Made by a program: the position numbers and the translations under genes. The notes under the pieces were generated by a model, which made no database searches, was not told the origin of the DNA, and worked only from the letters and a program-made list of their open reading frames with translations. Positions 1 to 5,201 of a stretch of 7,845 nucleotides of DNA are shown piece after piece. The DNA is from a bacterium. Its GTDB lineage: Bacteria; Patescibacteriota; Minisyncoccia; Phycocordibacterales; UBA10002. Position 1 is the stretch's first letter. Every line of letters starts with the position of its first letter. The stretch is from NCBI GenBank assembly GCA_030648695.1, contig JAUSHG010000047.1, forward strand, positions 1 through 7,845, read 5' to 3'.

Positions 1-740
1 CCTATACCCTGGAGCGCAAAATCCGGGGCGCTTTTATGTACCCGTCGGTCATCATCGGTGTGATGGTCATCGTCGGGTTTCTCATGTTTGTCTATGTGGT
101 GCCCAAGCTCACCGGCGTGTTCAAGGACTTCAATGTTGACCTGCCGCTTTCAACCCGATTGTTGGTAGCGTTAAGTGACCTCATAAGCAATCACGCACTG
201 TTATTTGCCGGCGGCATGGCGGGAATAGTGGCGCTCGTGGTGGTACTTCTCCGCACTCCGCAGGGCAGACGCGGAGCTGATTTCCTGCTGCTGCGCCTTC
301 CCGGAGTAGCTCCTCTTATTCGCGAGGCCAATACGGCGCGGGTGGGGCAGACCCTCTCCTCGCTTCTTTCCGCCGGAGTGCCGGTGGTGGGAGCGCTTGA
401 GGTAACCGCGGATGTCATTCAGAACTCATTTTACAAAGAGGTGCTTTTGGAGGCGCAAAAGGCGATACAGAAAGGGGAACCGCTCTCCTCGGTATTTGAA
501 AAGAATGAGCGCATCTATCCTCCGTTTCTTTCGGAAATGGTTGCGGTGGGGGAGGAAACCGGAAAACTCTCGCAAATGCTCAAGGATACGGGGGATTTTT
601 TCAGCTCCGAAGTGGACCAAAAAACCAAAGACCTTTCAACCATTATTGAGCCGGTGCTCATGGTGTTTGTCGGGGTTGCCGTAGGTTTCTTTGCCGTTGC
701 TATGATGTCTCCCGCGTATTCGCTGATGAACAGTATTTAG
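1..740 (+). CDS. pilC: PilC/GspF-family type IV pilus inner-membrane platform protein (5' truncated)
   Basis: The reading frame is open from the window edge (first full codon at 3), so the ATG at 36 is an internal Met and the true start lies upstream. The visible part starts with LERKIRGAFMYPSVI, typical of the end of the first T2SSF domain and its membrane segment. A hydrophobic stretch (VIIGVMVIVGFLMFVYVVP) follows. A second hydrophobic helix (about nt 195-260) leads into the complete second T2SSF domain, with its LSSLLSAGVPVVGAL segment, the family's glycine/glutamate motif AVGEETGKLSQML, and the C-terminal EPVLMVFVGVAVGFFAVAMM membrane helix. PilC/GspF is the polytopic platform that couples the cytoplasmic assembly and retraction ATPases to pilin polymerisation. 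The four pseudopilin-type genes directly downstream fit this. The family call is firm; a pilus versus competence pseudopilus role cannot be decided here. Confidence 0.93.
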   Translation, partial: YTLERKIRGAFMYPSVIIGVMVIVGFLMFVYVVPKLTGVFKDFNVDLPLSTRLLVALSDLISNHALLFAGGMAGIVALVVVLLRTPQGRRGADFLLLRLPGVAPLIREANTARVGQTLSSLLSAGVPVVGALEVTADVIQNSFYKEVLLEAQKAIQKGEPLSSVFEKNERIYPPFLSEMVAVGEETGKLSQMLKDTGDFFSSEVDQKTKDLSTIIEPVLMVFVGVAVGFFAVAMMSPAYSLMNSI

Positions 741-744
741 ATAC

Positions 745-857
745 ACATCCGAATTAACGAATTGTCCGAATAATCCGAATACCTGCGAATAAGAGAAGAA
801 CCCATTCGCAACCATTCGTTGATTCGGAACATTCGGACTATTCGGATACTGATTCGT
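745..857. repeat. Gap filled with TCCGAAT / ATTCGGA words in opposite orientations
   Basis: The gap between pilC and the first pseudopilin is almost entirely iterations of one short word. The left half (about 746-790) reads TCCGAAT-like in the forward sense. The right half (about 803-856) has the reverse complement ATTCGGA several times. The segment TCCGAATTAACGAAT on the left has a near-complement in the right half (ATTCGTTGATTCGGA). The two halves could therefore fold on each other. No promoter or terminator with a T run is evident. Confidence 0.75.
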
Positions 858-1313
858 ATGTCCAAAGGTTTTACCCTAATCGAAATCATCATTGCTATCG
901 CCATCATCGCGGCACTCGCGGGGATAAGCGCCGTTTCACTTGGCACTACCAACCGGCAGGAGGCGCTTCACATGGAAGTCGGCAAGGTGCTCTCTCTTCT
1001 GGAACAGGCGCGGGCGCAAACGGTGTCGGGAAAAGGCGGCAACGCGTACGGTGTGCATTTTGAGGAGGACAGGGCGGTGCTGTTTTCCGGTAGTGTCTAT
1101 TCCGCTTCCAATTCCGCAAATATTCCGCAGGTGCTCCACAAAGCGGTGAGCATTTCCGCAATTACGCTTGTAGGAGGGGGAAGTGACGTGGTGTTTAAGA
1201 AACTGACCGGAGAAACCGCTCAGAATGGAACGGTTCGGCTATCCGTGCGCAACAATGCGAATGCGTCTTCTACGATAACCATTGCACCGACAGGAATTGC
1301 TTACAGCAATTAA
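858..1313 (+). CDS. FimT/GspH-like type IV pseudopilin
   Basis: A 151-residue protein beginning MSKG/FTLIEIIIAIAII. This is a short leader, a Gly at -1 for the prepilin peptidase, Phe +1, Glu +5 (residue 9) and a hydrophobic helix. The ATG at 858 gives the canonical short leader. A TTG at 819 in the same frame would add 13 residues encoded by ATTCGGA repeat words and is less likely. After the helix, LSLLEQARAQTVS and the C-terminal SSTITIAPTGIAYS segment resemble GspH/FimT pseudopilins, which sit at the pilus tip or initiate assembly. It would be inserted in the membrane, processed by a PilD-type peptidase (not in this window) and assembled through PilC. No clear Shine-Dalgarno precedes the start. 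The prepilin class is near certain; the GspH/FimT subclass is likely. Confidence 0.88.
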   Translation: MSKGFTLIEIIIAIAIIAALAGISAVSLGTTNRQEALHMEVGKVLSLLEQARAQTVSGKGGNAYGVHFEEDRAVLFSGSVYSASNSANIPQVLHKAVSISAITLVGGGSDVVFKKLTGETAQNGTVRLSVRNNANASSTITIAPTGIAYSN

Positions 1314-1335
1314 CTTTTGACTATTAACTATTAAC
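1312..1335 (+). repeat. TTGACTATTAACT repeat, copy A
   Basis: This begins inside the stop codon of the preceding gene. It matches the reverse complement of 7822-7845 (inside recJ) at 21 of 24 positions, counted by eye. Its core is TTGAC-T-ATTAACTATTAAC, followed by another partial unit to about 1340. A related opposite-orientation block lies at 1362-1393, on the other side of the next start codon. Confidence 0.75.
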
Positions 1336-1346
1336 TATTCACGCAG

Positions 1347-1862
1347 ATGCGCCTCTCTTTTGTTAAGGGTCAACGGTTAAGAGTTAGTGGTTACAAGCGA
1401 GGCATCTCGCTTGTGGAGGTGGTCATCGGTACCGCGCTTATTTTGCTCTCGCTCGTCGGTCTTACCGGTGCTTACTCTTTTTATCTACGGGCGGGACTCC
1501 GGAACACCGACACGCTCAAAGCCGCATTTCTTCTGGAAGAAGGGGTTGAAGCCGCCGTGCTTCTGCGCGACAGCGCGTGGAGCAATCTCTCCTCGCTTTC
1601 TCCGAATACCCCCTATCATCTGTTCTGGACGGGCTCATCATTTGTAACCACCACGACTGTGCAGATAATTGACGGCACATTCACGCGCACTGTGGCACTG
1701 TATCCGGTGTACCGCCGCGACAGTGACAAAGATATTGTGGCAAGCACCTCGCCGGAATCCAAAGCAATTGATGCAGGCATCAAGGAAGTGGTGGTTAGTG
1801 TAACCGGACCGAACGGACTTTCCAAAGAATTGAGAACCCACCTTGCAAACCTCTTTGAATAA
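1347..1862 (+). CDS. Prepilin-type protein, PilV/GspI-like minor pilin
   Basis: A 171-residue protein with a 19-residue leader ending KRG, then ISLVEVVIGTALILLSLVGL. The prepilin peptidase site is G19/I20, with Glu at +5 (residue 24) and a hydrophobic helix. Phe +1 is replaced by Ile. After the helix comes ATLLEEG-type text (AAFLLEEGVEAAVLLRDSAWS), typical of PilV/GspI-like proteins in which a short helix precedes a small beta domain. The long basic leader (MRLSFVKGQRLRVSGYKRG) is encoded largely by a low-complexity repeat (1362-1393), so it may be acquired sequence tolerated because it is cleaved off. The gene starts 33 nt after its neighbour and belongs to the same probable operon. There is no evident Shine-Dalgarno. 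Assignment to PilV/GspI rather than another minor pilin is uncertain. Confidence 0.85.
   Translation: MRLSFVKGQRLRVSGYKRGISLVEVVIGTALILLSLVGLTGAYSFYLRAGLRNTDTLKAAFLLEEGVEAAVLLRDSAWSNLSSLSPNTPYHLFWTGSSFVTTTTVQIIDGTFTRTVALYPVYRRDSDKDIVASTSPESKAIDAGIKEVVVSVTGPNGLSKELRTHLANLFE
1362..1393 (-). repeat. GTTAAGGGTCAACGGTTAAG repeat, copy B (coding)
   Basis: Iterated GTTAA/GTTAG words around GGTCAACGGTT. The 11-mer at 1368-1378 matches 7835-7845 at 10 of 11 positions. The block is inverted relative to copy A at 1312-1335. It lies inside the downstream pilin gene, where it encodes part of the leader (about KGQRLRVSGY). Confidence 0.65.
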
Positions 1863-1863
1863 T

Positions 1864-1954
1864 TTCGAATACACAATCTCGAATCTCTAAAATGAAGAAA
1901 TCTCAAAATTTCAATATTAAAAAGTTTAGTATTTTTCGAAATTCGAAATTCGAA
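1864..1954. repeat. TTCGAAAT / CTCGAAT iterated words across a gene start
   Basis: TTTCGAAT and CTCGAAT occur at 1863-1885. At 1935-1954 TTCGAA occurs three times at an 8/7-nt period, with AAAATTTCAATATTAAAA between. The repeat spans the ATG at 1892 and encodes most of the next protein's leader. Confidence 0.7.
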
Positions 1955-2461
1955 GTTTGGTATTTCCAGAACGGTTTTTCCCTTATAGAAACCTTGTTTT
2001 ACGTCATCATTCTCTCGCTTTGTCTGGTGGTGGTTGCGCAGACCATCATTATCTCTATCCGCTCTTACGGAGCGCTGCGTGCCAAACAGGTACTAGAAAC
2101 GGATGCGGCTATTGCACTTGAGCGCATCACGCGCGAAGTTCGTGATGCAGAAAGTGTTGCGCTGGGAGGCAGTGTGTTGGGGAGCCACCCTGGAGTTTTG
2201 GTGCTCAACAGTACGACCCTTGACGGTGCGCCGCGCACTGTTGAGTTTTTGATAGTAAACGGCCTGCTTACGCTCAAGGAAAATGGAGTGAGTGTGGGAG
2301 CGCTTACCGGAGAAAGCGCAATACGTACACTCATATTTAGGAGAATTGCCACTGCACGCTCCGAGGGGGTGAAAGTTGAATTGACATTGCAGGAAGGGGT
2401 AGGTGTTGCTTCCAGCACTGAGAGTTTTTATGCAACAGCAGTCCTCCGTGATTCGTATTAG
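1892..2461 (+). CDS. Prepilin-type protein, PilW/GspJ-like minor pilin
   Basis: A 189-residue protein with an unusually long 28-residue leader (MKKSQNFNIKKFSIFRN onward, ending FQNG), then FSLIETLFYVIILSLCLVVV. The predicted cleavage is G28/F29, with Glu at +5 (residue 33). The helix is followed by RSYGALRAKQVLETDAAIAL and ERITREVRDAESV, the long alpha-helix and 'R-I-x-R-E-V-R-x-A' pattern common in PilW/GspJ-type pseudopilins, and then a beta-rich C-terminal part. The leader is encoded by AT-rich TTCGAAAT repeat text, unlike the rest of the gene. It follows the previous gene by 29 nt and is probably in the same operon. There is no recognisable Shine-Dalgarno. An alternative start inside the leader would still give a functional prepilin. 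The family call is strong; the exact tip position is not determinable. Confidence 0.86.
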   Translation: MKKSQNFNIKKFSIFRNSKFEVWYFQNGFSLIETLFYVIILSLCLVVVAQTIIISIRSYGALRAKQVLETDAAIALERITREVRDAESVALGGSVLGSHPGVLVLNSTTLDGAPRTVEFLIVNGLLTLKENGVSVGALTGESAIRTLIFRRIATARSEGVKVELTLQEGVGVASSTESFYATAVLRDSY

Positions 2462-2553
2462 AACCACGGAACCAACACAGAACAAGAACACGGAACAGAC
2501 ACGGAACCTATTGAAATGAAACTTACAACTTCTAACTTAAAACTTTCAACTAC
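2462..2553. repeat. CACGGAACA tandem words, then ACTTCTAACTTAAAACTTTC words
   Basis: At 2462-2509 the words CACGGAAC, CACAGAAC and GACACGGAACC alternate, an imperfect tandem with a period of about 8-10 nt. From 2519 a different word set (ACTT-CTAACTT-AAAACTTTC-AACTACTC) runs into the coding region and encodes LTTSNLKLSTTQ of the next protein. The start codon at 2516 lies at the junction of the two word sets. Confidence 0.65.
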
Positions 2554-3811
2554 TCAAGGGCAGGCTCTCTCCATCGCTGCTATTTTCTTTCTGATTATTT
2601 CCCTTACGGTCGCTCTGGGTGTCGTAACTCCCGTATTAAATCATCTGGAAACCACGCGCTCGCTTGAATTCGGGCGGGAGAGTTTGTTTGCAGCCGAGAG
2701 TGCGCGGGAGGATGTCATCTACCGGCTCATTAAGGGAATGCCGGTTTCCGCAACTGAGTCAGTAACCTTGGGAGACACCACCGCCTCCGCGGTAACGACG
2801 GATGTGTCCGGCGGAAAGGAAGTAACCGCTTCCGGGGATGCCTCGGGCTTTATCCGAAGGAGCAAGACCTCTCTGCTCTCCGGAGACGGAGCGGCGTTTT
2901 TCTACGGCGTGCAGGCCGGAAATGGCGGTATTGTGCTTGAGAATTCTTCAAAAGTGCGCGGCAATGCCTTTGCAAACGGGCCGGTTGAGGGAGTTGGTAA
3001 CTTCATTTACGGCAATGTTATCTCCGCCGGAGCAGCGGGGCGCATCGTCGACGTACATGCCACCGGTTCCGCATACGCGCACACGATTGAAGACGCGGAC
3101 GTAGATAAGGACGCCTACTACCAGACCATTTCCGGGAGCACGGTGCAGGGCGCTCTCTATCCGGGAAGCGCCGACCTTGCCACTTCTTCACTTCCGGTAA
3201 CGGATGCGCAAATTGCCGAATGGGAGGCGGATGCGGGAGCGGGCGGCACGCACACCTCGCCCTGCCCGTACAAAATAACCAGTGATGTGACGTTGGGGCC
3301 GAAGAAAATCAACTGCGACCTTGAGATAAGCGGCAACCCCACTGTTACACTTGGGGGGCCGCTCCATGTTGCAGGCAACATTGTTGTCAAAAACTCCGCG
3401 GTGCTCCAGGTATCCGCGAATTACCCGGGAAAGGGAATTGTCATCATCGCGGATAATACCGCAAACCGAATCAGCAGCAGTAAAATCTCATTTGAGAATA
3501 CCGCGCAGGTGCAAGGCGCGGGAACCGGTTCCTATATTATGCTTATCTCGCAAAATGAGAGCGAGGAGCAGGGGGGGAACGAGGTTGCCCTTGACCTCAA
3601 GAACAGCTCGGACGGAGGCGCGCTCATGGTCTATGCCGCTCACGGGAAAATTCTACTTCAGAATTCTATTCGTCTGAAGGGCGTTACGGCGTACACCATT
3701 CATCTCAAAAACACCGCAGAGGTGCGTTACGAGAGTGGACTGCAAAGCGCGCTCTTCACCTCGGGTCCCTCGGGGGGGTACACGCTTGATAGCTGGCGGG
3801 AAGTAGAGTAG
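2516..3811 (+). CDS. Large PilX/GspK-like pilus protein with repeat-rich, probable beta-solenoid C-terminal region
   Basis: A 431-residue protein. A leader of about 15 residues ends TTQG and is followed by QALSIAAIFFLIISLTVALG. This is a prepilin-like hydrophobic helix without Glu at +5, as is known for GspK-type tip proteins. LFAAESAREDVIYRLIKG follows, typical of the PilX N-terminal domain. The rest is Gly/Ser/Thr/Asn-rich and beta-strand-like. A motif of the form hydrophobic-x-(E/K/Q)-N-(S/T)-x-x-(V/L) recurs with Asn at about residues 143, 293, 328, 363, 383 and 399, consistent with a right-handed beta-helix or bactofilin-like ladder. The protein ends GGYTLDSWREVE. It is last in the pilus gene run, 54 nt after the previous gene. 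A surface-exposed, possibly adhesive pilus tip subunit is inferred from architecture and context. PilX/GspK kinship rests on the N-terminus only. Confidence 0.78.
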   Translation: MKLTTSNLKLSTTQGQALSIAAIFFLIISLTVALGVVTPVLNHLETTRSLEFGRESLFAAESAREDVIYRLIKGMPVSATESVTLGDTTASAVTTDVSGGKEVTASGDASGFIRRSKTSLLSGDGAAFFYGVQAGNGGIVLENSSKVRGNAFANGPVEGVGNFIYGNVISAGAAGRIVDVHATGSAYAHTIEDADVDKDAYYQTISGSTVQGALYPGSADLATSSLPVTDAQIAEWEADAGAGGTHTSPCPYKITSDVTLGPKKINCDLEISGNPTVTLGGPLHVAGNIVVKNSAVLQVSANYPGKGIVIIADNTANRISSSKISFENTAQVQGAGTGSYIMLISQNESEEQGGNEVALDLKNSSDGGALMVYAAHGKILLQNSIRLKGVTAYTIHLKNTAEVRYESGLQSALFTSGPSGGYTLDSWREVE

Positions 3812-3857
3812 AACACGCAAAACTGACGCAAAAATAAGAACGCGAAACCGACGCAGA
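3812..3857. repeat. ACGCAAAACTGACGCA / ACGCGAAACCGACGCA imperfect tandem
   Basis: Immediately after the PilX-like stop codon, two related units with ACGC(A/G)AAAC(T/C)GACGCA cores are separated by AAAATAAGA. They form another gap-specific word set, distinct from those in the gaps upstream. Confidence 0.6.
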
Positions 3858-3860
3858 ACT

Positions 3861-3883
3861 ATTTCTGCAGGAATGACAGAAGG
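3861..3883. repeat. Degenerate ATTCCTGC..GCAGGAATGACAG hairpin copy
   Basis: GCAGGAATGACAGAAGG (3867-3883) is identical over 17 nt to the right boundary of the GIY-YIG cassette (6672-6688). The left arm is collapsed to ATTTCTGC with no loop, so this is a decayed or partial copy of the same family. Confidence 0.7.
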
Positions 3884-3899
3884 CAATGGGGATAAGTGC

Positions 3900-3928
3900 T
3901 TGCGGAAGGCGAATAAGAGACGTATGCT
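3900..3928 (+). promoter_or_regulatory. Possible promoter for the structured RNA
   Basis: TTGCGG (3900-3905) and TATGCT (3923-3928) are separated by exactly 17 nt. The match to sigma70 consensus is 3/6 and 4/6. It would start a transcript near 3935, which ends at the terminator at 4209. The call is weak because similar sequences occur by chance. Confidence 0.3.
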
Positions 3929-3934
3929 AAATAC

Positions 3935-4209
3935 TGGAACAGGGTAGCGGTTGTCGTCTTGTTGTCCGCGAATCCCAATGGGTACGGACTACCCAAAAAC
4001 CACTTAACCATATGAACACCAAAACCAACACCACGAACTAAGCCTGGCGCGGAAAGAAGCTCATAGAGCAATACCACGCAAGTGATGACTTTCGGAAGTC
4101 CGGAATTCAAAAGCACTGTTTAACCCCAGATGAGCGCAGTGCCGCATCACTCAACCTAAGGTGGTTAACTCACTCGGCGGTCACGATATACTGTGGCCGC
4201 TGTTTTTTT
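3935..4209 (+). ncRNA. Candidate structured noncoding RNA of unknown family, about 275 nt
   Basis: No credible protein is encoded here, but the stretch has many compatible stems and ends in an intrinsic terminator. TGGGTA/TACCCA forms a perfect 6-bp hairpin (3979-3984/3990-3995, 5-nt loop). TCCGCG (3965-3970) can pair with CGCGGA (4048-4053). AGTGATG (4081-4087) pairs with CATCACT (4145-4151). That helix encloses ACTT/AAGT with a TCGG loop (4088-4099) and GCACTG/CAGTGC (4113-4118/4137-4142), giving a three-way junction. ACCAC/GTGGT (4073-4077/4161-4165) may extend the helix outward. An unpaired A/C-rich stretch (3991-4040) separates the two structured parts. It does not show the tRNA-like ends of tmRNA, the RNase P conserved cores, or the SRP RNA loop. 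A long 3' UTR of the pilus operon is the main alternative. Confidence 0.42.
4177..4209 (+). terminator. Intrinsic (rho-independent) terminator
   Basis: GCGGTCAC (4177-4184) pairs with GTGGCCGC (4193-4200) over 8 bp with one G-U pair. The loop is 8 nt and the stem is followed by TG and seven T's. The T run lies only on the plus-strand side, so it ends transcription arriving from the pilus genes or from the candidate RNA. Confidence 0.85.
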
Positions 4210-4223
4210 ATGTCCGAACCGCA

Positions 4224-4229
4224 TATAAT
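4224..4229 (+). promoter_or_regulatory. Perfect -10 box (TATAAT), probable tpiA-pgk promoter
   Basis: TATAAT lies 15 nt after the terminator T run and about 100 nt before the tpiA start. The -35 position at 17-nt spacing (4201-4206, TGTTTT) is a poor match. Transcription would start near 4236, so the tpiA 5' leader would include the two hairpins at 4247-4320. Confidence 0.5.
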
Positions 4230-4246
4230 GAGGACTTACACACGGG

Positions 4247-4320
4247 TGTCATTCCCGTGAAAACGGGAATCCAGAGCATGTAATTAAGAACCTAGATTCC
4301 CGCATGCGCGGGAATGACAG
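4247..4320. repeat. Inverted doublet of ATTCCCG hairpins (empty, MITE/REPIN-like)
   Basis: Hairpin 1 is TGTC-ATTCCCGT-GAAA-ACGGGAAT-CCAG (perfect 8-bp stem 4251-4258/4263-4270 with a GNRA loop). Hairpin 2 is ATTCCCGC-ATGC-GCGGGAAT-GACAG (stem 4296-4303/4308-4315). The flanks place them head-to-head: TGTC and GACAG on the outside, a spacer of about 20 nt inside. This is the same arrangement as the hairpins bordering the GIY-YIG gene at 6333-6684. Hairpin 2 ends 9 nt before the tpiA start codon and may affect its translation. Confidence 0.85.
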
Positions 4321-4329
4321 GCAAGAAAA

Positions 4330-5094
4330 ATGCGCAGAAAGAAACTCATTGTGGCGAACTGGAAGATGCATCCAGGAAGTATGGCTGAAGCGCGCTCTCT
4401 GTTTGGCAAGACCAAGCGCGCGGGCAGCCGACTTGAAAAGGTGGAAACCGTCATTTGCCCTCCTTTTGCGTACTTGGGAGCTTTTGCACATGGAGGTACC
4501 TCCCGCGTATTCTTGGGCGCGCAGGATGTGTTTTATTCCAACAGCGGACGTGCCACCGGAGAAGTATCTCCGGAAATGCTTCGTGACTTGGGTGTAACGC
4601 ATGTGATTGTCGGGCACTCCGAGCGCCGCGCGCTCGGAGAAACAAATGAACTGGTTGCCCGCAAAGCGGTGGCCGTACTTGCGGAGGGAATGCAGGCAAT
4701 TGTCTGCATCGGAGAAAAAGAACGGGATGAGGGAGGAGCTTTTTACGAAACGCTCAAAGTGCAACTCAAAGAGTCGCTTCAGGGTATCGCGCGCCGGTTT
4801 TTTATTGACTTGATTATCGCCTACGAGCCGTTGTGGGCTATTGGAAAGAGCGCCAAGGAGGCGTCCACCCCCAAAGACGTGCAGGAAATGAGCATTTTTA
4901 TCCGCAAAGTGCTCACCGACCTCTACGGCAAAGAGGCCGCACAACAGCCAAGCGTGCTCTATGGCGGTGCGGTGGAAGAAGAGAACGCCGGAGCGATTCT
5001 CTCCTCGGGCGGTGTGCAAGGACTTCTTGTGGGGCACAAGAGTTTGGATGCGGAGGCGTTCGCGCGAATACTTAAGAGCGCAAACGCGGTTTAA
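4330..5094 (+). CDS. tpiA: Triosephosphate isomerase
   Basis: A 254-residue protein, the usual length for the family. The enzyme interconverts dihydroxyacetone phosphate and glyceraldehyde-3-phosphate in glycolysis, in the cytosol. Catalytic residues are in place: Lys12 in ANWKMH, the electrophilic His96 in VGHSERR, and the base Glu166 in YEPLWAIG. The phosphate-binding YGGAV loop is at 211-215. The C-terminal glycine loop reads LLVGHKSL where GGASL is common, a tolerated variation at that position. The ATG at 4330 is chosen because it puts ANWKMH at the normal distance from the N-terminus. No good Shine-Dalgarno is visible (GGCAAGAAAA), and a hairpin repeat ends just upstream. It is followed by pgk in the same direction after 107 nt, so the two probably share a transcript from the TATAAT at 4224. 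Confidence 0.97.
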   Translation: MRRKKLIVANWKMHPGSMAEARSLFGKTKRAGSRLEKVETVICPPFAYLGAFAHGGTSRVFLGAQDVFYSNSGRATGEVSPEMLRDLGVTHVIVGHSERRALGETNELVARKAVAVLAEGMQAIVCIGEKERDEGGAFYETLKVQLKESLQGIARRFFIDLIIAYEPLWAIGKSAKEASTPKDVQEMSIFIRKVLTDLYGKEAAQQPSVLYGGAVEEENAGAILSSGGVQGLLVGHKSLDAEAFARILKSANAV

Positions 5095-5190
5095 TTTTCA
5101 ATTATCAATTTACAATTTTCAATCAATACTTAATTTCTAAATTCTCAATTGGGACTTTTTGATAATTGATAATTGAACCTTGAAAATTTG
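5095..5190. repeat. CAATTATCAATT words with 14-bp perfect inverted repeat
   Basis: The tpiA-pgk gap is iterated CAATTWTCAATT/TTGATAATTG text. TTCAATTATCAATT (5097-5110) is exactly complementary to AATTGATAATTGAA (5164-5177), which would give a long AT-rich stem with a loop of about 53 nt. It lacks the GC-rich stem and T-run of a terminator. Confidence 0.75.
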
Positions 5191-5201
5191 TAAAGTTTCT
5201 T

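Noticed and set aside
4012..4041. Tiny plus-strand frame MNTKTNTTN, considered as a tmRNA tag or leader peptide
   Set aside because: It has no hydrophobic Ala-rich end, and the flanks lack the tRNA-like ends with a TTCRA loop needed for tmRNA. It follows from the A/C-rich composition.
3859..4116. Minus-strand open frame of 85 codons in the pilus-tpiA gap
   Set aside because: No recognisable domain, no start signal, and it lies across the candidate RNA whose terminator points the other way.
4247..4320. Short CRISPR-like array of two similar units
   Set aside because: There are only two units, in inverted orientation with perfect internal stems. They fit a dispersed hairpin repeat doublet, and no cas genes are present.
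4249..5037. Long minus-strand open frame of 262 codons opposite tpiA
   Set aside because: It is the antisense shadow of tpiA, which has all catalytic motifs. Its N- and C-terminal ends are repeat text (SFPRMRESR), and it shows no family features.
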